From Tetrahymena thermophila SB210 (lineage: Eukaryota > Ciliophora > Oligohymenophorea > Hymenostomatida > Tetrahymenidae), in NCBI RefSeq assembly GCF_000189635.1, contig NW_002476454.1:248001-312000 (forward strand): a stretch of DNA of 64,000 nucleotides, written 5' to 3'. The notes under the pieces were generated by a model that was not told the origin of the DNA, did no database searches, and worked only from the letters and a program-made list of their open reading frames with translations. How positions within the stretch are numbered: position 1 is the stretch's first letter; every line of letters starts with the position of its first letter. This document shows positions 50,834 through 62,897 of the stretch, one piece after another. Both the position numbers and the translations under genes were made by a program.

Positions 50834-53210
50834 GTTGATTTATTAAATTGACAAAATCAACCTACAAAAAAATAAAAAAATCATTGATATTGTAGCATTT
50901 TAGATAACTAATGGTTAACCTATTAAAAAATATAATTTTTAAAAAAACGATTTTTAATATTATTTGTAAATAAAATTTTTGATAGATAAATAAAAATAAG
51001 ACAAATTAACTAGATTTGATTAAATATAATAATCAGACTAAATTTAAAAGGTTATTTTCATAATTTCCATAGCTTTGTTTACTAAAAAATTTAACAAACA
51101 TTAAAGAAATTACTTTAATAATAATAATAAAAATAAAAATATATAAAATAATAAAGTTTTAAGATATATGGTATAAATTAGATAAAATTGTAGGATAATA
51201 TAAAAATATTTGTTTTGCTGTTTATAAAATTTATTTATTAAATAAAATAAATTATAATGATCTTTTATATTAAATAATCTCAATGACTAAATATTTTTAT
51301 TTTGAATTATTAGTAGATATAATAAGATTTCAAAGAACAATTTATTGGTTCAATTTGATTTTATTTAATTTTAAATTATTAAAAATGGTTCTTATTATTT
51401 TAAATTCTAAATAAATCTCAAACATACAAGTTAAATTATTTATTAGAATTGTTTTCCCAATTATGCTAATTTTTATTTTAAAATAAAAATCTAAGATTTT
51501 ATAATTCATCACAATTTTACAATTTCAATTTTTTAATTTATTTATTTTATTTTTTTTAAAGATTAAGTTTTTAAAAGAGAATCTTTAATCCTATTTTTTT
51601 AGTGAATGATTTTATTTTACTAATATACTTATGATAATTTACACAAATGAATTTACATTATTGGTTATAAATATTTTTATTTGTTTTGTTAGTTATATTT
51701 AACTTATTTATATTTGATAATTTTATAAATTTCGCAAAATACACTTTACAATAAATATCTATCCTATAAAAAATATTAAGACAGAATCTAAATTTTACAA
51801 ATCACTTAAAAAATTTCTTTCAAAAAATTAGCAAAATAATAAAGTATGTAGAAAATTTTTTTAACTAGCCAAAAGTCTTAAAAAATCTTATTTTAACTTA
51901 TATCAAAGAAGGATTTAATTAATTGTACAATTTTTGTGACGAAAAATTTTATAATAAAACTTTTTTAACAAATAAGTCTATTATTATTTTAATAAAAATA
52001 AATTAATGCTATATATCTAAATTTCAATTAAAACTTTTATTTAGATGTAGCAGTAGTTTTGTTATTAATTTTAAAATATTACAAAAAAAATATATTTTAC
52101 TCTTTCTGAATTTTTTAAAAATTTATAATTTTATGTTGATAAATATACTAAATTAACAGATATTAAATTTAATAAAATATCCAAAAAAAGAATTGAAATG
52201 TTTTCTTTTTACAGATTATAAATAATGAGGAATTCAAAAATAAATATAAGATTTTATGAAAGGTAATAAATGAATGATAAGAAAAATACAATAGACTAAA
52301 TTAGATTTAAAATTATAAATAAACAAAAAAATAATTAAAATAAATGATATTAATGGATATTAAAATACCAATTTTAGTTGATTTTTTTCCTAAAACTTTA
52401 TTTATTTAATTAATTAGCTATTTTCCTCTAATTAAAAGTAATTATAAATAAAATATTCATTAAAAATTATATATATATATCAATATTCTTTCATCAGTTA
52501 TTTATAAAACAATTTATTTTTTAAACTAAGAGTAAGATTGCTTGCTAAAATTATTTTTATCATAAAAGCTTTTAACTGATGTAAATAAAAACAAAAAATA
52601 ATATACAAAGTTAAGATTAATAATATCTTGAATTAACTAATTTGGCTAATATTTGAATAACTGTTTTAATAAATAAAAAAAGTATTTGAAACTTTTATAA
52701 TAATTAATAAATAATATATGAATATTTTAACTTAATCTATTAATGGCGTATTTGATTATTGATACAAACGTAAAATGTGAGACTGAATTTTATTTTAAAT
52801 TTATATAAAAAAGATTATTTATTTATTTGTTTATTTATTTATTGAATACTTGAGAATTGGAATGATTTATTGTTCTTGTAAAAATTCCATTTACCAAGCT
52901 AAAATCTAGAAAAATACAGCTGCTATGAAGAAAATTAGGTTGTAATTTTATTAAGAGTCAATTTAATAGTATAGAGTATAATTATAAAAGTTGAGATTAT
53001 TATTATTTGCTGTTAAAATAGGTAGGAATTTTAAGTTCGTTGTCGTCGTTTATTCTCTTGACAAATTATTAGAAATTGTTAAGTTAAATTTATTTATTTA
53101 TTTATTTTTGTTTTTAGTTATTATTTAAGAAAGATTAAAATTACAATTATGTGTAATTTTACAATATTTTAGTGAGTTTGATCAATATGGCAATAAGATG
53201 GTGAATATCA
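50834..53210. other. AT-rich intergenic region
   Basis: About 2.4 kb between converging 3' ends, extremely AT-rich. It holds TTTA repeats (about 52811-52845 and 53093-53107) and one ATAT run near 52470-52480. I find no frame with protein-like composition on either strand, no tRNA-like structure and no long repeat. Confidence 0.6.
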
Positions 53211-56200
53211 TCAAACTATTGTGGAATTTAGAGTTTAGACATCTTTTAAAATGGTTGCAGTTATTAATTGCTCATTCTCTTCGTGCTTAATAATTTAATT
53301 AGAAGTAGAATTTTTTTCAGAATTTTATTCTATTATCACGTGAAGATCGTTTTGAGTTAATTCAGAGCTCTTTTTAGCTTTAGGAACTTCAAATCCTTTT
53401 ATACTATCAGAAGCTGGTAGCTCAATTTCGTCAACTCTTGGAGGACTTCTTCTTACAATTTCTGGAGTTTTCCACTCCCCACTTTATTATTATTATGACT
53501 AAGAGTTAGATTTTTTTTGTGCATCCTCAAGCTGTTATTATTTTTTGAGAATTGCATTATATTCTGACTTTTAACCTTCTGAATTTTAAGGTGAAGAAAC
53601 TTTCAATTTAGAAGCTGAAGAAAGGGATCCAGATGCAATTCCATTTTAGTTATTATTTGAGAAAGGCATTTTGTTAAAATCGGGGGGTGAATAAGGAGTT
53701 TGTTATTCGCTGTCGTCACAACTATTTTTTGCATTTTAAAGCTTTGTAGATGACTCCTAAGTCTTAAGCTTTTTCTTTAAGTCGCTTTGAGATGCTAATA
53801 TATCAGATTCTTTTGCATTATCTAATAATTATTTAAAAATCAATTAATTCTCAATAAAATCTAATTTTTTTAATATGCTTACCTTCATCTGCATAAGCAC
53901 AGAGAGTTTTTGCAAGATCATAAGTTTCTTTCAACCAAATCTTTAACCAAGGAAGTCTCTTGTAAGATTTTACTTTCTTTTGTTTAAAAAATATGATAAG
54001 AAAACTAAAAAAAGGAGAGCTTTTAATGAATATTCCAATTTGACATTCTCTAAATCTGGGTGGTTTTATTTCAAAAAGAATTATTTTTTATGATTTAGAA
54101 TATTTTAGGTTTAATGGTTAATACTATTAAATTAATAGCTAATTCTGCTTAGAAGTGTACTAAAGGTGATAGAAACTAAAAGAAGTTATTAAAAGAAAAA
54201 CAGTATCTTTTAATTTTTATATTTAACTTTTAATTAAAGTTAGTAAGTCTTAACAAAGAAAATACTAACAATACAAATTTATTTTGAGTAAAATTTTTTT
54301 AGTTGATAGATAAATTAATCGTTTTTGAGAAAAATCAAATAAAAAAAATTTCTTGATTGATTAACATAAAAATAAAAAGATAAATTATTTAAAATATTTC
54401 CTTAAAATTTTCTATATTTTAAACGGAAAATTTGTATTTTAAAAACTAAAAAATTTTTAGAGAGAGGTAATAAATAATATTTTTTTTTTGTTAAAAATTA
54501 TATTTTATAATGAAATTACACTGATTTATCCTTTTTCTATAAAATCTTGGAGGTTCTTCACACACTTTTGTATTTTTTTCTAATTTTCCTTTTAAGCCAA
54601 TTCTTCGAATTTTTCTTTAAAAAAATTATTTTTTTCATAAAGTTTATGCAAAATGCTAATTAATATTTACCTAAATAAACTTGATAATCTTTAACGAAGA
54701 GTTCGCTTCTGAAAATCATCTTCAAGAATTAAATATTCATAGTTTTTATCTTGCTTCCTTGCCTTTTTATAAATAAAAATATTTGAGTTTGTAAATTGTA
54801 GAATGGTGGGCGATGAATGATAAGTAAGATAAATTTAGTTAATAAATTGAATCAAATTTTAGTTAGATTAAATATTTATATTTTCATCCACAATGGTTTC
54901 AAAAGTTGATTGACTTTGATTTACATTTAAATTTGATGATTGATTAACTTATAAATTTGTACTTATACTCTTATTTTCTTTTAATAATTTTAAATAGTAA
55001 TTCTTACTTGAAAGGCATAACCTTGTCAATAATATCATCAGAATCAAGATTGTTAATTGACATGCTTGGAAGATGTTTGGTGGAGTTAAGGTTGTTAACA
55101 GATCCTATTTCTTTGATGGGATTATTATCTTCTTGCTTAATTTTTACTTCATCGAGTTGATCGTCAGAATCGTCAGAATCTCTATTTCTATTAGCTCCCA
55201 AATTATTTTCGCTATGCAAAAATTGCTTTTGAATTTAAAGTTGTTATTAACTTTCTATTTCACTACCAAAGTATTTTAGGGTAAAAGCAACTTCAATATC
55301 TTTTTATCCAACTATTTCTTATTGTTTAATGTTGCTTTTTAAAAATTTAAAGCACTTTCTTAAGATATATTTAATCATTTCTTCTTTTGTTTTTTTAGAA
55401 AATTGATATTTATGGACTATATTATCAAATATTGTGAGGTCGTCGCCATGTAAAAACTTGAATTCACATTTCTTTTCGAAAATTTAATCTGTGTCAGTTT
55501 GATGCATTTTTTCTACCAAGAACTCCAGCATGTTAGTGAGTTCTTCCTTTTATTTTTATTGATGAATTAGCTTTTGTTGTAAATTGTTAGTAGTTGCGAT
55601 AGCGTTAGCAGCATTTTAATTGGTATTGTTAATACCTAAACCTACAGGTACTTAAGGTATTGTGTTTAAAGGGATTTAAGGAGGTAAATTGATTGTTTGA
55701 AGAGCTTATTATTATATGCGCTAAAGGTTATTTTAAAAGCGAGCTAAATCATGAGGATTGTTAATTACTTATAATAGCTATTATATGAGGAAAGGATTGT
55801 TCAACAGTCCTAACTATACTATCAATTAATTTTAAATTTGAGAATTTTATTGCTACAAATTCTATTGTTAATTATGCTACATTTAATTGCTTTGTTGCTA
55901 TTAAGGCTATTAAGGTTACTAGGCTATATGTGAATTCGAAATTATTTGTTATCCATTATTCTGTCCATTGCCTAATTACTATTACTATAATAACTATTGC
56001 TACTGTTAAGAAATCAATTAGTTTATTATCATTTACTAAAGATTTTGGTTTGGAAAATTCAAAGGATTAATATTAATTTTATTGGTGGATTCTTAATCTA
56101 GATTTGGGGCAAATATATTGACTTGATTCTGTGCAGGTGGAGCTGGATTTGTAGGTTATAGATTTGAAGAAGATCCTGGGGGTAAATCAAACATGCTCAA

Positions 56201-56793
56201 GCTTAATTGTGGGTTGATATTTAAGAAAGGATTTATAGGGAGAGAATTATTCTGGAGAGCTTAATTATGTAGAGGATTAAGAAGGCCGCCTTGTAAAAAA
56301 ATTGGCCTGCCAAAGTCAGGGCTTTCTGGAATATAATTTAGGTGAGAATCACTATGAGGCACTCCATTTAAGTTTCTCACAACACCTCCTCTATGGGTGC
56401 CATCTAAATTAGACAATGAAGGTTGCTATTGTTTTGGTTTCTATTGATATTATTAAAGTACATATTAATAAATTTAGCGATAAATACTTATTGATTAGTT
56501 CTACAATTAATTTATGATGAATGAAATAGCAATTAATTTCAAAAAATTAAATTAAAACTTGAGTTTTTGAGATTTAATAAATTCTGTTTAATTGATGAAG
56601 GAATAGATAGCATTTTGTAAGCTTTTTTCTTGGTATGCTATATCCTTGATGGAGTTAGTCTTTTATTTTAATATTAGCTTTAAAAAATTAAATTAAAAGT
56701 ATAGGGGTAGCTGTTGAGTTTAATTTTTGAATTATTGATAGGGCTCCAAACGAAAAAAAATTTAATTAAGGAGGAGTTTATTTATTAAACCAT
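53211..56793 (-). CDS. Gln-rich protein with helical domains, unknown (structure partly unresolved)
   Basis: Well-supported blocks are 55008 to about 56650, 53883 to about 54966 and 53211-53821, all in compatible phase. The 5' block has a helical segment (SLQNAIYSFINQTEFIKSQK), a Pro/Asn/Gln-rich region with polyglutamine, then a folded-looking helical domain (FLHGDDLTIFDNIVHKYQFS, KYILRKCFKFLKSN) and an acidic Ser/Asp stretch. After a short intron (54968-55007) comes a second helical domain (YEYLILEDDFQKRTLRQRLS, EKFEELAQKENQKKIQKCVK), then after another intron (53822-53882) a Ser-rich tail (GEWKTPEIVRRSPPRVDEIE). The stretch 54140-54530 is probably intronic, and the start exon is not certain; the ATG at 56793-56791 is the best candidate but needs an atypical donor. 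No family is recognised. A split into two genes is possible, but the downstream part has no in-frame ATG of its own. Confidence 0.55.
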
Positions 56794-57530
56794 ATAAAAT
56801 TATGTTCTAAAATAAATAAATAAATATGCATAAAATTTTATTGTGCATTTTATAAATTTTGACTGATTAACGAGGGGCGATCATGTTTCCTAAATCTTAA
56901 ATTTGAGTAAGAATTATATTAAAAGTTTTTCTATTGCTTTGTTTAATAATCTTAAAATTAAACTAATAAAGAACAGTAAAAAGAGAAGAAAATATGAAAT
57001 AGCCATGACAAGCAAATTGCAGTAAAAATGAAGGTGCAGAGATAAAAAGAGCCTTTTACCTAAAATGAAGACATTTCAAAGGGAAACTATGGATGAAATC
57101 AAATGCTGTTGTGTTAGTTTAATAGGGGTAGAAGCAGGTAGGAATCGATTTTAAGACTGATAATTAATAAAGTAGAAGGTGCACTGAATTGTGTATGAAT
57201 GAATGTATATATCAAATGTGGAAGTCTTTCTTTTAGTAATCTTTTTCTATGAAATAAGATGAAACTAATTTAAACTGAATAGTTCTTTAGATACGATCTA
57301 TCTATCTATAATGCGTATAGGTTAACTTAAATATCGCAACGAGAACTGGTTCTCCTTTTATAAATATTTTCAATTTTTTTTTGTCTTTGTTAGCAATCTG
57401 CTTTTCTCTAGAAACCAAATTGTCAGCAATTACTTACGATGAGATAAAACTGGAATTCTTTATGATTAACTATTAATTTATTTATTTAATTTCTTTGTTT
57501 TTTTATTTGGGGTTTATAGTAAGTTCTTTT

Positions 57531-57595
57531 TTCTTTCTTTCTTTGTTTTCTTACTTTCTTCTTTCTTTCTTTCTTTTTTAATTTTTTTGATTTTT
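57531..57595. repeat. CTTT/TTTC microsatellite
   Basis: Interrupted tandem TTTC units (for example TCTTTCTTTCTTTG and CTTTCTTTCTTTCTTTT) form a pyrimidine-only strand of about 60 nt. Confidence 0.85.
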
Positions 57596-59430
57596 TTACT
57601 TTTTTTGTGTAATATATTATATTTATTTTTGCCTTTATTGATTTTTTGTTTTTCTTTGTTTAAGATTATGTTTTTTGATCTATTTTTCATTTTATTTCAC
57701 TTTAATTGATACTTTCCTTCATCAAACACATTAGCTTTCTTTTTTACCCTACTGCTTCTAAATAACTCTTTATTTCTTTTCTTCTATGAAAAATCATTAT
57801 TTTTTACTCATTTTATTTTTACTTTATTAATAAATGCTATACTCATTATAATAAAATTGCATTTCCCTATTGTTGATCTTATTTAATCTGTTGAGTAGGC
57901 CTATCATTTCAGTATCTGGGGAAAAATAATCATAAAAGGTGATTCAACTTTTTATTCGAATTAAATCTATTTGGCACTAAATTTCTTTTCTTATTGCTTT
58001 ACTGCCACTAAAAATTCTTTCTTGAAAAACTAATCCTCTTTTACCCAACTACTCAAACATGTCTTTTTTTTTGTTTTTTTCAAGCAATCAATACAAAACA
58101 AAATATTTTTTTTATTTTTTAAAATAGTTTACAAAAATAGAATACTTTCCAAATTTCAAATATTCTAAAACCCTTTAAAGCAAGCCTAGCAAAATAGCGG
58201 ATATTTAAAAATTAAATGCGCATTGCATTTGATGATATATGATAGCAGGGACATATTAAATATTCAATTTTTTGATAACATAAAATCAGATCCGATGAGC
58301 AAATTTCAAATCAATTTATTAATTGATGAATAGCAAATATCAATTTTCTGCTAAAAATATTTTTTGTATCATCGAACAATATATAGAAAACATTTTTGAA
58401 GAATTTATCTAATCGAGTAAGGAAAAATAAAACAAAGGCAGCTATTGTTAATTGAAAAATAAATAAATAAATAAATTTGAAATAACTCTTTTGACTTGCT
58501 TATTAATAAATTATAGAGTTAATAGGTTTATACTTTAATTGCTATATATAAATATAATTGAATTTCTTGCAAGAGTAAAATTAAAAAATACTAATTTATT
58601 TGCAATTTTATATCTTTAATCTTCTTAGTATCATTAGCTATTTTACATGTATTACTGTTGAAAAATATCATAGTTGCATTGATAATATTCGCTAACATAA
58701 ATCTTACATGTATTTTTTGGCTAAGTAGATATTTGCTTTGATACTTTTCATAACTACAAACTATTTTTAGGTTAATATAAAATGATTCAAGTCAGTTCTA
58801 TACACAAAAATTTATAGTACAATTATTTTATATAAACAGAAAAGTTTACTGTAACAAACACATCTATATTTAGGAAATTTTTTGTGTTGAAATCATGAAT
58901 TTTACTAGAAAATAGTTAAAAAGTGTCAAAAATTTTTAGAAGTTGAGATTAAGCATTCTCTTACTAAAGTCATATTTGAAAATAATTTATTGGATTATTT
59001 TAATATCAACAAAAAGCTAATTATTCAAGGAGGAATGATTCATAAAATTCTAAAAAATATTGTCAAAAAATATCTGAAAATATCAAAAATACAATCATTC
59101 GAATCCACTCCATCAAGAAAAAACTTAAATTTAAATTTATCAAAACCAAAAAAAATAAATTTATTTATTACCCAAATAAAAAACTTTATTCAATTATATT
59201 ACACTTTAATTAATAATTTTTCATATTATTTTAATGGCCATTTGTTAGTTAATTACCAAGTAATAAATTACATGAGCCCAAACTTCATCTTAATTCTCAT
59301 ATATATTTCTCAAAGGGAAAGAAAAAGAAAAAACTAATAATGCTCTTTAAAGTTAAATTTGTATAATTTATTTGCCAATTATAAACAATATTTGATAAGA
59401 CTAAACGAAAACTGTATGAAATTAAAAATA

Positions 59431-59460
59431 TGTATGTATGTAAGTACGTATGTATGAGTG
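59431..59460. repeat. ATGT-type microsatellite
   Basis: Interrupted tandem units ATGTATGTATGTAAGTACGTATGTATGAGT, about 30 nt. Confidence 0.8.
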
Positions 59461-62400
59461 TATTATTAACTTGCTACTTTGGTTTTATATTATTTGATGA
59501 TTAACTTATATCAGCTAGATTGCACTGCCACTTTTCTTAAATTTTTTTGTAAATGCAAATTAAATATACAAATAATACATAAAGAATCTAGTGGATCTAA
59601 TTTATTTTTTAGATAATCTGCAATAATTAATTAATCAATTTTGAAATTAGATAGTAATTATTAGGATAGATTATTCTTTTTCATCTTTATCCCTCAATTT
59701 AGTAATTCAATACTTTGAGTCTTTTCAACAACTCAGCTTAAATTTGAACAGCCTAGAAAATTAATTAAACGCACGCTAAACATTTATTATAATATAAAAT
59801 AACATAACATCTCTTTGTACCAACAAAATTATTGGTCCATTAACTCATTTAAAGTTTTAAATTAGCATCATTTTTTCCATATCAAACCACTTAAATAAGA
59901 GTTTTAGAAAATTGATCGTTATAGGGAGAAGAAAGACTAGAAGCTTAGTATAAATCATATATATGTGTTTATGTGTCTGCACAGACAAATAACTAAACTC
60001 ATTTAAGACTGGTAAGATAAAGAAAATTTGATTGCTTTATCTTTTTGTAACTTATTTGCTGACAGTTTGTAAGTATTATAAGCTAAATGTATATGTACTT
60101 TATTTCATTTTTTTAAATTTCTTTATTGGATTTAATTTGCCTGTAAGTAAATTTAGAAATAATTAAGATTTAGTAATATAGTATTGTCTTTATTCTGTGA
60201 CTATCTTGAAATTTTAATTAAAAAAAGGCTAGTAATAATAATAATTAAAACTTATTTAAGAAAACTAATTTATGATCACAATTTCATATGAAGGAATTCA
60301 CATTTAATCAATATTTTATTTTAGATTGTCTTTCTTCCACCTATAATTTTTTTCTTCTAAATCTGTTTTAAAACATAATCAAAATATTAATTATCTCAAC
60401 TCCTTTTAAGAAACTTTTAACACTAAATTTTATTCATACTGTTGTTAAATTTTTTTTAAAAACACTTCTTTCTGATCAAAAAAAAAAAAAAGAGTTGCAA
60501 ATGAAGAAATGATTTTAAATGTTTTTAATATAAAAGTCTGAATAAATTTACACTTTTATAAAATACTTATTTATTTTTCAACTAAACATAATAAATTTAA
60601 CAAAATTGTTTAGCTAAATTAAATAAATTATTTATAAATAGACGATATTTATTTATATTTTTTTATTATTTTATCAAATAAAACACAGAATAGAAATATA
60701 AACATAAGTAAAGAAGCAAATATTCTAAATAAATACAATTAATTAGCATATTTAATTTTCAAAATGTATTTCAAAGCATAACTTAGTAAGTAACTGAGGT
60801 ATAGCTTTTCTAAAACTTGAATAATTCATTAAAAACTTCTTGAATCCATTTTATATTTATGAAATATGCAGGCTTATTAAGTGATTATAATTTATCTTTC
60901 ACTTTAGAGTTTAATTCTTAAATAAAATAATTTTATGCATTTAAAATTTGATTAAAACTCGTGATGTTACTTAAAAATTTCATCATAATTTATTTATAAC
61001 AACACTAAGTTTACAATATTAATTTTTTTTTCCATAAATTTAATTGATCATGTTATATTTTTAAATTTACTCCTTCTAATTATAATCTTGCTTAAAATTC
61101 TGTAAAGAAAATAGTGAAATTTAATATCTAAGCTATCAAAACTCCTCTATTTTCTACAAATTTCATTAAATTTTTCTTTTTTTCAGCATTCTTCAAAAAT
61201 ACTCATTTATTTGATGGATTTATTTATTTATTTGTTTTATAAAATCTTTCATTTTTTAGATCATATCAATTAAAACTGCACATTTTGATTTTATTGTCAT
61301 TAGAAATTCTTCCCAAACGGTAAAATTAAAAATTGAAAAATATTTATTTTTTTTATTTAGTTATTTGTGTAATAATTTACCAGTAATCCAGCTATAAACA
61401 AACTCTCTTAAACCTTCAACCAAGATACATTGTATTATAAGTAAACATTTTAATTAATATGAAGATGCGAATATTGATTAATTGATTAATATATATTTAT
61501 TTATTAATCTTTCAAGCAAACCTTTGATGTTCGCTACTTTATCATTTTAAAATGAGTAATTAAGAGAAGACCTTAAAATCATATTTTACACCAGTAGTAT
61601 TGTGATATTATTCTATTTATCTATTTGATATAAATATTAATACAATTCATAATTAAGAAAAGAGTAAAAACAAAGAATTCTTTATTATCTCTTTTATAGG
61701 TTACAATTGATACTATTCAATATTTTTGATTTTGTTAATTGAAACTAGTCTATGATTAGATTACAAACGATTGTGATAAAAATTTTGATGGATTTATAAG
61801 AATAATTAGAAAAATGAATTTACTAATCACCTCAATCGCTTCTTTCATTTTATTTCTCTTTTCTAGATTTCATTTTCTATTGATCATAATCAAATTGTTT
61901 TTTGGTTATACTTTTTAATGAACTAATCAATTAATGAATGAGTGATTTATCCTTACTTAAATTTAAAAATAAGATTAAATTAATACAAAAAAATTGAAGA
62001 TATATTAATTGTAATTTGTAATACTATTGTTATTGGAAGAAAAATGAATTTCTTTTCAATCAATATTAAAATCATACCTTGTCACATTTGACTACTTTTT
62101 CTCACCTTATCTAATTCATTAGATTAAATAAAACCATTTTTTTTAATTTTAGATGGTGAAAATGCTAAAAATAGAAAACCCTCAAGTTACGAATTTTTCA
62201 GATAATTACTGTAATTAGTGCCTATAATACCTTTAAACTATACAAATCAGAATCTTTTTTTGTTAGGAATATCTAATTTTAATGATCTAATTTTCAAAAA
62301 TTAGGTAATTAATTTATAAATGTATTATTTGTAGAACAATTGACTCTAAATGTTCTAAATAAATTTTTTTTAAAATCTCAATTTAACTAAATTGATTTAT

Positions 62401-62897
62401 TTATGTTTCTTTGATTGTTTTGTTCTTCTTGGAATGAGTTATTCCTTAGTAAGAGTAAATCTAGTACCTAAAGGTGAAAACATTAAATGTTAAAAAGGAT
62501 ATAGATCAATTTAATTTTATTTAGATAAACGAATAAGAAACTAATAAATTTAATCATATCAATCAAAACAAAAAAAAGATTTGTTTTTGATAATTTAATC
62601 ATTTTTTTTCCTTCTTATTCTTGAATATTTTGTGAAATTTATATATATGTTAATTAAATAATTACTATGTTTTCGATACAAATCATAATATTATTATTAA
62701 TATATATCTTAATAATTAATTCGTAATAAGCTATGGAAATAAAAAATTAATCTACGAAATACTTTTTAAGCACAATATAAAAGAATTTATTTTTAGGCAA
62801 CATTACTGATTTAATTTTAGGATAAGCTATAAACACTAAATGATTTTTCTAAATTGAAATTAATAATTTATAGAAAGTAGAATCTAAAATAATGAAT

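Larger units (their letters stand above)
56794..62897. other. Gene-poor AT-rich stretch
   Basis: About 6.1 kb without a convincing gene on either strand. Slightly higher G+C occurs at 56990-57260 and 57340-57440, but the longest ATG frames there are about 20 codons. A run of 115 codons at 58990-59337 lacks Gln-coding TAA/TAG and looks like a chance frame. Simple repeats are the only clear structure. It could be plain intergenic DNA, a long promoter, or retained germline-type sequence; the sequence alone does not say. Confidence 0.55.

Noticed and set aside
58990..59337. 115-aa plus-strand frame in the gene-poor interval
   Set aside because: It has no ATG at its 5' end and contains no TAA/TAG Gln codons, unlike every accepted gene here. 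Its composition follows local A/T content and no domain is visible. It may be chance; RNA-seq would decide.
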